From contig JAJKFH010004002.1 in assembly GCA_023333565.1 (NCBI GenBank), positions 1 through 64,000 of the forward strand: DNA of 64,000 nucleotides, read 5' to 3'. Below are positions 56,823 through 64,000 of this stretch, piece after piece. Both the position numbers and the translations under genes were made by a program. Within the stretch, counting starts at the first letter, position 1; the number at the start of each line of letters is the position of its first letter. Origin of the DNA: Puffinus mauretanicus (Eukaryota; Chordata; Aves; Procellariiformes; Procellariidae). Under the pieces are notes generated by a model, which saw nothing but the letters and a program-made list of their open reading frames with translations, ran no database searches and was not told where the DNA came from.

Positions 56823-58043
56823 TAGACTTTTTCTTGTAAGTATAGGCTTAGGAGAAGGATGAAGACATAAGCTTCGACTATGGCTATTGCTACTAGTAGA
56901 ATTAGGATTGGTGTGGTGTCGTCGTTTAACCCCAGCCAGCAACTAAACACCACACAGCTGCTTGCTCACTCCCTGCCTCCAATGGGATGGGGGAGAGAAT
57001 CAGAAGAGGAAAAGTGAGAAAACTTACGGGTTGAGATACGAACAGTTAATAATTTAAATAAAATAAAGTAAAATAGTAGTAATAATAATGACAATAATAA
57101 AAGAATATACAAAGCAAGTGAAGCACGATGCAATTGCTCACCACCGCCAATTGATGCCCAGCCAGTCCCCAAGCAGCAGTCACTGTCCGCTGGCCAACTC
57201 CCCCATCTTATATGCTGAGCATGACGTCATATGGTATGGAATACCCTGTTGGCCAGTTTGGGTCAGCTGTCCTGGCTATGCTCCCTCCCAGCTTCTCGTG
57301 CACTTGGCAGACCATGGGAAGCTGAAAAGTCCTTGACGAGCGGAAACACTACTTAGCAACAACTCAAAAATCAGTGTGTTATCAACATTATTCTCATACT
57401 ACATCCAAAACACAGCACTATACCAGCCACTAGGAAGAAAATTAACTCTATCCCAGCCGAAACCAGGACACATGTTTAGGATGGATACTGTGGGAAGTAG
57501 AGCAGTGGTGGCTGTGGAGATAAGCTGGGTGAGTAGATGTCCTGCTGTGAGATTTGCTGTGAGGTGGACTCCTAGGGCTAATGGGCGGATAAGTAGGCTA
57601 GTGGTTTCGATTAGAATTACCGCTGGGATTAGTGGTGTGGGGATTCCTTCAGGTGGGAGGTGTCCTAGGGAGGCTGAGCGCTGGTTTCGTAGATCTGTGA
57701 GGAGGGAAGCTAGTCATAGTGGGCAAGCCAGTGCTATGTTTATTGATAGTTGGGTGGTTGGGGTGAATGTATATGGTAGTAAGCCTAGGGGGTTGATTAT
57801 AAATAGGAGTACTATTGATGATGTTAGGGTTAGGGCTCATTTGTGGCCTCCTTTGTTTAGTGGGATCTTTAGTTGTTTTGTGATTAAGTGGAAGAATCAC
57901 AGTTGGAGGGTAGGGAGGTGGTTAGTGATTCATCGGGTATCGGGTGTGGGGAGTGGTAGAGCAGGGAATAATATTGAGAGCGGAATCAGCTGGATTCCTA
58001 GAAGGCATGGGCTTGTGAATTGGTCGAAGAAGCTTAGGTTCAT
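56810..58043 (-). pseudogene. NUMT: ATP6, interrupted by an LTR
   Basis: ATG at 58043 (MNLSFFDQF) runs to 57471; the C-terminal part continues from 56916 to the stop overlapping COX3 near 56812 (LLSLYLQENV end). The two parts are collinear across the LTR. Confidence 0.92.
56917..57470 (-). mobile_element. ERVL-type solo LTR inside NUMT ATP6 (old copy)
   Basis: On the minus strand it starts TGTCCTGGTTTCGGCTGGGA and ends AAACGACGACA. It is the same family as the LTR at 46000-46522 but in opposite orientation and about 554 bp long. It splits ATP6. The flanks (TGTGG and CATGT) do not form a clean 5-bp duplication, so the site has mutated or the ends are slightly off. Confidence 0.88.
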
Positions 58044-58200
58044 TGTCAGGTTCGGGGGGTAGCTTTGGCAGTTATGTAGGTTTTATTGGAAGGGGGTTAG
58101 TAGGGCTGAATGATAGGAGTTTAGATGGAATGATTAATGAGAAAATTAGCCATGATGTCAGTATCATGAAGAATCATGGATTTGGTTTGAGTCATGGCAT
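58034..58200 (-). pseudogene. NUMT: ATP8
   Basis: ATG at 58200, then the KPNPWFF motif typical of ATP8. It overlaps the ATP6 start as in mtDNA. A TAA codon lies within the frame, consistent with decay. Confidence 0.87.
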
Positions 58201-58201
58201 G

Positions 58202-58271
58202 CCATTAAAGAGGGGTAAGTGTCCCTCCCTCTCTAGTTTAAAAGGCTGGTGCTGTTACATAGCTTCTTAAT
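58202..58271 (-). pseudogene. NUMT: tRNA-Lys
   Basis: Sequence between COX2 and ATP8 with anticodon arm CAGCCTTTTAAACTAG (TTT) and complementary CATTAA/TTTAATG ends. Confidence 0.85.
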
Positions 58272-58952
58272 GATTAGGATGTTGATAGTAGTGAGGATCA
58301 GCTCTTGAAGTGGGTAAGGGATAGATTCAACTATGACTGGTATGTAGCTGTGGTTGGCCCCACAGATTTCTGAGCATTGGCCATAAAAGATTCCTGGTAG
58401 GGGGTGATGAATGAAGTTTAGTTTAATCGTCCTGGGATTGCATCAGTTTGCATAGAGTGGGGACTGCTCAGGAGCGGAGGACGTCATGAGCAATAACAGT
58501 AATGCGGATAGAGGATTCTATAGGAATGACAATGCGGTGGTCAGCTTCTAGCAGCCAGAAATGCCTAATGGAAGTTCTGTTGTGGGAATTATATATGAGT
58601 CAAATGTTAGGTCTTTAAAGTCTCTGTATTTGTATGTTTGGTATCATTGATGACCGATGGCTTTTAAGGTCAGGTCAGGCTCATCAATTTTGTCTATTAT
58701 ATATAGGATTTGTAGAGATGGTCGGGTGAGTAGGATTAGGATGATAGTTGGTAGGATTATTCAGATTAGTTCTACTTCTTGCACATTGACAGTATTTGAG
58801 GATAATTTTTCTCTTAGTATAAGCGTTGGAAGATAAAGGGCCAAGCTGCAGATTGCTAGTGCAACTATTAAGGCATTGTGGTGAAATTCAACAAGTTCTT
58901 CTATGATAGGGGATCAAGCATCTCGAAATCCAAATTGTGAATGATTGGCCAT
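58272..58952 (-). pseudogene. NUMT: COX2
   Basis: ATG at 58952 opens MANHSQFGFRDA (mitochondrial code). The region spans 681 bp, the usual COX2 length. Internal substitutions and small indels are present (for example in the segment 58420-58560), so it is not coding. Confidence 0.92.
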
Positions 58953-58954
58953 GT

Positions 58955-59023
58955 GAGATGTACAGGGTTTTCACCTGTGATTTAGTCTTGACAAGGCTAT
59001 GTAATTGTTGTACTAATGTCTCA
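58955..59023 (-). pseudogene. NUMT: tRNA-Asp
   Basis: Anticodon arm TAGCCTTGTCAAGACTA (GTC) and a T-arm CACAGGTGAAAACCCTGT, between COX2 and tRNA-Ser. Confidence 0.87.
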
Positions 59024-59026
59024 TAA

Positions 59027-59095
59027 GAAGGAAGCCTGAGCAGTTTAATGCAGTTGGCTTGAAACCGGCGTATGAGGGTTCGCTGCCTTCCTTTC
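59027..59095 (+). pseudogene. NUMT: tRNA-Ser(UCN)
   Basis: Acceptor stem GAAGGAA (59027-59033) pairs with TTCCTTT (59088-59094), and the anticodon loop contains TGA (GGCTTGAAACC). It is on the strand opposite to COX1/COX2, as in vertebrate mtDNA. Confidence 0.9.
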
Positions 59096-59419
<324 letters not shown>

Positions 59420-59421
59420 CT

Positions 59422-59596
59422 AGCCCTAGGACTCTCAAACATAGCACATACCCTAACCCAACCAAAACAAAACACCTACCTTCTCCTCCACAGTAGGATA
59501 CTTCAATCCTTTAACATATCGCCTTAGCTCTACAAACCTGTGGACGAAAAATCGCCTCACACTTAATCTATCCTGATATAAAAAAACAGTCCCTAC
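59422..59596 (+). pseudogene. NUMT: ND5 3' fragment fused to cytb
   Basis: Contains GYFNPLTYRLSSTNL and a SWYKK motif of the ND5 C-terminal region (mitochondrial code). Before the end of ND5 it joins cytb; the ND5 end and about the first 60 cytb codons are missing. Confidence 0.8.
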
Positions 59597-60403
59597 ACTA
59601 CGCTGTGAATACAACCCTACACTACACTGTGAATACAGCCCTAGCCTTTTTGTCAGTTGCCCACACATGCCGAAACGTACAACACGGCTGACTAATCCGC
59701 AACCTGCACGCAAGTGGAGCCTCATTCTTCTTCATCTGAATCTACCTACACATTGGACGAGGATTCTACTATGGCTCATACCTACACAAAGAAACCTGAA
59801 ATACAGGAGTCATCCTCTTGCTCACGTTCATAGCAACTGCCTTCGTAGGATACGTCCTACCACGAAGACAAATACCATTCTGAGGGGCTACAGTTATCTC
59901 CAATCTATTCTCAGCTATCCCCTACATTGGACAAACCCTAGTAGAATGGGCCTGAGGAGGGTTCTCAGTAGACAACCCCACACGAATCCAACTCTTCGCT
60001 CTACACTTCTTCATCCCCTTCGTAATCGCAGGCCTTACTCTAAGCCACCTCACTTCCCTCTGTGAATCAGGCTCAAATAACCCCCTAGGTATTGTATCAA
60101 ACTGATAAAATTCCATCCACCCTTACTTCTCGTAAAAGACATTTTAGGATTCATACTCATACTTCTCCCATTAATAACTCTAGCCTTATTCTCATCCAAC
60201 TTACCAGGAGACCCAGAAAACTTCACTCCAGCAAACCGAGTAGTCCCACCCCCTCATATCAAGCTAGAATGACACCTCCTATTCGCATACGCTATTCTAC
60301 GCTCGTCATCATCGGCTCATTAGCCTCCCTTACCTACTTCACCATCCTCCTAATCCTCTTTCCCATCTCCAGAGTCCTAGAAAATAAAATACTTAACTAC
60401 TAA
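59597..60403 (+). pseudogene. NUMT: cytochrome b with internal deletion
   Basis: Starts near cytb codon 62 (LHYTVNTALAF, then SVAHTCRNVQ) and follows cytb to YAILRS near 60302. It then jumps to [16 protein letters not shown] and the C terminus (ENKMLNY, TAA at 60401-60403). About 150 bp are missing at the jump and the nuclear reading frame changes. A 24-bp motif (CTACACTACRCTGTGAATAC) is tandemly duplicated at the 5' junction (59596-59640). Confidence 0.93.
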
Positions 60404-60406
60404 AAA

Positions 60407-60471
60407 CACGGCTTATGAAAAACATTGGTCTTGTAAACCAAAGCATGAAGATTACACCTCTTCTTAGAGTT
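60407..60471 (+). pseudogene. NUMT: tRNA-Thr
   Basis: Anticodon arm TTGGTCTTGTAAACCAA (TGT) and the 3' end CCTCTTCTTAGAGT. The 5' acceptor strand is diverged. Confidence 0.85.
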
Positions 60472-60496
60472 CCACCAAATCTTATTAAAAACAACT

Positions 60497-60566
60497 GAGA
60501 AAAAAAGGACTTAAACTTTTATCTCCAACTCCCAAAGCTGGCATTTTACATTAAACTGTTCTCTGA
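60497..60566 (-). pseudogene. NUMT: tRNA-Pro
   Basis: On the minus strand it starts TCAGAGAACAG and has anticodon arm AGCTTTGGGAGTT (TGG). It lies between tRNA-Thr and ND6, the standard avian position. Confidence 0.85.
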
Positions 60567-60579
60567 CCCTTTCCCCCAC

Positions 60580-61101
60580 CTGAACGGCCTGAACTGCCCC
60601 ATGAGACAGTCCACACACAAGTTCTAACACAACAAACAAAGTCAATAGTAGCCCTCATCCCATCACCAAAAACATTTCAACCTCACAAAAATAAAACATA
60701 GCTGCACCACTAAAATCCAGCCAAACAGAAAACGTTCCCCCACCATCCATAGTAACCACGCCAAGATTTCAGCAGGAAAACCCCCAACCACCGCTCCAGT
60801 AACAAGCACCAAACCAAATCCCACACCATACCCCACAACACACCAGGCCCCTCAAGCCTCAGGAAAAGGCTCAGCTGCTAAAGACACACAATACACAAAA
60901 CCCACCAACATTCCACCCAAATAAACCATAAATAGTATCAAGGACACAAAGGAGACCCCCAAACTTAATAGCCACCCACATCCCATGAGAGATGCCAACA
61001 CTAAACCAACTACCCCATAATACGGGGATGGCTTAGACGCAACCGCCAGTTCCGCAAAAACAAAACACAACGCTCGGTCAAAAAAGCACAAAATAAGTCA
61101 T
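60580..61101 (-). pseudogene. NUMT: ND6
   Basis: ATG at 61101 (MTYFVLF), then [20 protein letters not shown] and [20 protein letters not shown]. Length fits the 522-bp avian gene; the N-terminal half is well preserved. Confidence 0.9.
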
Positions 61102-61104
61102 AGC

Positions 61105-61172
61105 GGTTCCCACTTGGCTTCTCTCCAAGGTCTACAGCCTGAAAAACCATCATTGGTCTCAATCACAGGAAC
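61105..61172 (-). pseudogene. NUMT: tRNA-Glu
   Basis: Minus strand GTTCCTGTGATTGAGACC with anticodon TTC in GGTTTTTCAGGCT and complementary ends GTTCCTG / GGGAAC. Confidence 0.88.
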
Positions 61173-62212
61173 CTATAGAACATATTCCTTTCTTTTTCTC
61201 CCCCCGCAACATTCTATGTATAATTGTACATTAATTTATTTACCCCATACATTACATTAACTCGGGTAATACATTCAATATATGTACTATACCCATGATT
61301 ATGTAGACGGGCATACCCCTCCTTTACCACATCCTACCTGCAGAGGATTAACAATTCAAAGATCAATAGAATAATCACAATACCTGTCCTGTAACCACCC
61401 GTTGTGTACTGTACATAACCCAGTTCGTCTAGATACGACGGTGCTTACACACATCCCCTGAGTGGACACAGGTCAAATCAAGCGCCGTATCTCCAGCCAC
61501 ACACAGAGCCAACGTACCACGTTATCTGTTAGTCGTAGTTCTCACGTGACATCAGCAACCTGCTGCCTATAAGACCCTGTATAGCTTCAAGACCGCTCAT
61601 TCCCACTAAAGCCCCTGCACAACTTGCTCTGTTGTACCTCTGGTGCCTGTATCTGGGCCAAGCCTTGATTAGTCCTCACGCATTTCTCTTCACCGAGACA
61701 TCTGGTAGGCTATCTCACCCGTGATCGTGACATCTAGATAGCCTTAGCACTTTTGGTTCGCTTTTTGGGGGAGCTTCTTCAGGCTACCCCTCCAGTGCAC
61801 CGATGTAATCACAACCTAAGTCTGAGCAGGCAATGCATTGCTGGATGAGGTGGTTGGAGTAGATGGGGAATCATCTTAACACTGAGGCACTTTGTTTTAC
61901 ATTTGGTTATGGTGTGACCACGCGCTCTTACTTATGCTGCTATTTAGTGAATGCGTGCAGGACATAATTTCTTACTTTTACACTTCTTCAAAATTCCTAA
62001 ACATCACCAATATTCACTGTGTTGTTAACACACATTTTATTTACACTTTTTTCATGTCATCAGCACTGGAATCGCATTAACAAATTAAATACCCATTTCG
62101 TACGCATACATACACATAACGAACCACAACTTACTAAAGAAACTCCCCTGCCTGTGCACAAACGACAACCAAACATGAACAACAAACAAATGACAAACAA
62201 GCAAACAAACGT
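61173..62212 (+). pseudogene. NUMT: mitochondrial control region
   Basis: TAS-like TACATTA/ATGTAC motifs occur around 61215-61290, a conserved central part follows, then CSB-1 (TGAATGCGTGCAGGACATAA, 61948-61967) and a terminal (A/C)-rich AAACAAAC repeat at 62160-62212 like the 3' end of avian control regions. A short part near 61795-61880 is diverged. It ends against an inverted satellite unit. Confidence 0.88.
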
Positions 62213-62520
62213 GGTTTTGGAGCTGGGCGTGGTGAAGGGGTAGGTCAGGGTTAGGTGGCAGAGCCTCGGTGTTGCTGGGGCTGCGAAGGGGCTGCCAAGG
62301 GAAGATGGGAGCTACAGACGGGTCCTGGCACCTTCTGTGTGGGAGCCTGGTGGTGGGTGTCCATTCTGGAGCTGGGCTCTGGCGAGGGTGAGGGGAGAGC
62401 TGAGGTTCAGGTGGTAGAGCAAGCACAGAGCCCCGTTGGTGGGGCTGTGAAGGGCCTTCCAAGGGAAGGTGATGACCAACAGCTTTAAGTCCTGGCCACT
62501 TCTGTCTGGGAGCTGAAGTG
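62213..62520 (-). repeat. Inverted satellite-like array right of the NUMT
   Basis: About two units matching 54368-55137 on the opposite strand (AGGGGCTGCCAAGGGAAG, AAGTCCTGGCCACTTCTGTC, CATTCTGGAGCTGGGCTCTG). The mitochondrial insert is therefore bracketed by the same repeat in inverted orientation. Confidence 0.87.
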
Positions 62521-62555
62521 GAAATTCTGATTACAGCTGCTCAGCAGTGGTAATT

Positions 62556-62984
62556 TGTGACCGAGGAATGATCTGGCACGGAGGGCAAGGAGGCCCAACT
62601 GCAAGAAAGGGTTAAACCTGCTGGAAGCAGGAACTCCAGAGACAGAAGGACTCCTTGCAAAGGAGTGAAGTTTCCCTTGGTGATGAGATACGAAACAGCC
62701 TCAGCATTGTCTGGTAGACCACCCTGGCCACCTTTGGGCAGCAGAGCTGGGCTGGGTGATGGACCCACGGCCGGGGTGAGGTGCCCCATGCAACCACTGT
62801 CAGGGTTGGTGCTGGTGCAAGAGTATGTAAGGAATCTGCTTGTGACCCATCTTTGCAGGCTCCATGTCGAACCATTTATTGAGGTAGGACTCTGCCCAAT
62901 GCATTGCTCATTAGGTTTTTCTTTTATATTTAAGCACAAACGTGTTTAATTTGTCTCGAGGGATACCATAAAAATTTCCCAACA
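62556..62984 (+). mobile_element. Probable ERVL-type 5' LTR (old copy)
   Basis: The right end is set by ...CCCAACA directly before a primer-binding site. The left end TGTGACC is a guess. An A/T-rich promoter-like and poly(A)-like part (TTTTATATTTAAGC) lies near 62920. It differs in sequence from the two solo LTRs in this window. Confidence 0.6.
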
Positions 62985-62987
62985 GTT

Positions 62988-63005
62988 TGGTGTCAGAAAT
63001 GGGAT
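62988..63005 (+). other. Retroviral primer-binding site, tRNA-Leu type
   Basis: TGGTGTCAGAAATGGGAT matches the 3' end of tRNA-Leu (TGGTGTCAG-AGTGGGAT type) with about two differences. tRNA-Leu priming defines ERVL elements. It follows the LTR after a 3-bp spacer. Confidence 0.75.
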
Positions 63006-64000
63006 GGCTGAACACTGGCAGAGCGACCAGACTGGAACCGGTGGGGAGACCCAACGTGGCACCACCACAAGAGGTGAGAGATCCTCATTGCAAAATCTCA
63101 TTTGCATGTGGTCTTCTCCCCTTCCGTGTCTCCTAGCTGGCCGTCACATCAGCGGTAAGCAAACCTGTGTTATTTATTTTGTGCTTACAATATAAAGGAA
63201 CGGGGGAAATTAAGGGGAAACAGAATTAAAAGGTTTTTTTAGCCAAATGAGAATAGGCTTAGTTTCAGACTGCTGAAAGCTTGGGTCATGCTCCAGAGGC
63301 ACCTCCGTGGGTGACGAGGAGTCGTCTCCTGGTTGGGTCCTGGTTCTGAGGGGATAAAGTCGAAGCTCTGTCTTCTTGGGGACATCCAAACCTCTGCTCT
63401 TATCCCTTGCTGAACCTCCTGCCCTCCATCCCTTTGCCAAACCTCTCCTTCGATCCCATTGCCATGTACAGGCCTCAGCTTTGTGCTCCCGCGGTTTCAT
63501 AAGGACCCATAAGCTGGATGAGAGTAGGCTCTGAAAGCTTTTCGTTTTGAGGGGATCGAGTCAAAGCTCTGTCTTCTTGGGGATGCCCGAACTACGTCTT
63601 CTGTCCCTTTGCTGTGCACAGGCCTTAGTTTTGTACTTGCTCACTGAGAAAAGTCAAAAACTAATTGGGAATATGGGTCAAAGTTCCTCCTGTCCAGATC
63701 CTAGAAGCCTGTTAGGCTCCATGTGCCACAGTTACGGCACACAATTAGGAAACAATGGGGCAGGCGGTCAGTCCGACTTGCCCACCAGTGGAAGGGCTAC
63801 ACTTATGCCAAACCAGAACTGCAGTTTCCAAACGAGGGAACCTTTCACCTGGACAAATTAGCTTACCTTACGAACCGTCGCCGGCAGAAATCTGTTATAG
63901 CTAGCTTACAAGATAATAATGCAAAAATGAAAGAACAAATTTGAAAAAATGAAATCAGGTAAAAATAAAATAAGGATCCTTCTAAAACTTCAGCTGCAGC
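63006..64000 (+). mobile_element. Endogenous retrovirus leader and start of internal region (runs off the window)
   Basis: A leader of about 670 bp contains two related segments about 200 bp apart (AGCTCTGTCTTCTTGGGGA near 63364 and 63564). An ATG at 63673 opens a 62-codon frame starting M-G-Q, a possible degraded Gag start, which stops at 63861; similar sense continues in another frame to 63944. No complete gene is present. Confidence 0.5.

Noticed and set aside
57376..58062. 228-codon plus-strand ORF
   Set aside because: It is antisense mitochondrial ATP6 plus part of the LTR; the mitochondrial gene reads on the minus strand.
59027..59095. Functional nuclear tRNA genes in the mitochondrial block
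   Set aside because: They lie in mitochondrial order inside a NUMT, lack nuclear tRNA promoter boxes and several have decayed stems.

Overview
The window comes from a bird nuclear genome, probably a GC-rich, gene-dense microchromosome. The evidence is CR1 retrotransposon tails, ERVL-type LTRs, and a nuclear mitochondrial insert whose gene order (ND5 directly before cytb, then tRNA-Thr, tRNA-Pro, ND6, tRNA-Glu, control region) is the avian one. I cannot name the species. The order UBAP2L - C1orf43 - CFAP141 - miR-190b - TPM3 - NUP210L matches the vertebrate block at human 1q21.3, here in reverse orientation.

Region 1-13.1 kb (minus strand): the 5' half of UBAP2L, with seven coding exons covering the start codon, the UBA domain and the RGG-rich segment. 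The gene continues left of the window. Its CpG-island promoter is shared head to head with C1orf43 and carries four CACGTG boxes in about 155 bp. Region 13.2-18.4 kb (plus): complete C1orf43 (7 coding exons, 252 aa) and CFAP141 (4 exons, 105 aa). Region 18.4-21.8 kb: intergenic DNA with a miR-190b hairpin, preceded by a TATA box and splice-like signals and followed by a poly(A) signal.

Region 21.8-42 kb (plus): a complete TPM3 gene. It has a muscle first exon (1a+2b) behind a CArG/E-box/TATA-like promoter, a cytoskeletal first exon (1b) behind a CpG promoter with an ETS-CRE-ETS palindrome, mutually exclusive exons 6a/6b, and three alternative last exons (9a, 9c, 9d types). All splice phases work and give 284, 248 or 247 aa products. 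TPM3 introns and the neighbouring C1orf43 intron contain GC-rich minisatellites.

Region 42.2-53.8 kb (plus): NUP210L, recognisable exon by exon but apparently a decayed pseudogene. It has single-base and 4-base frameshifts in several exons, an in-frame stop, loss of a large central block, a solo LTR and CR1 insertions, and one N-terminal exon lying downstream of exons for the middle of the protein.

Region 54.3-62.5 kb: a tandem-repeat/mitochondrial mosaic. Satellite-like units of about 160-175 bp flank and interrupt roughly 6.5 kb of mitochondrial DNA in three blocks (ND4L/ND4 forward; COX1-to-ND3 reversed; ND5/cytb-to-control-region forward). A second ERVL solo LTR lies inside ATP6. Region 62.5-64 kb: a probable ERVL-type 5' LTR, a tRNA-Leu-like primer-binding site and the start of an internal region running off the window.
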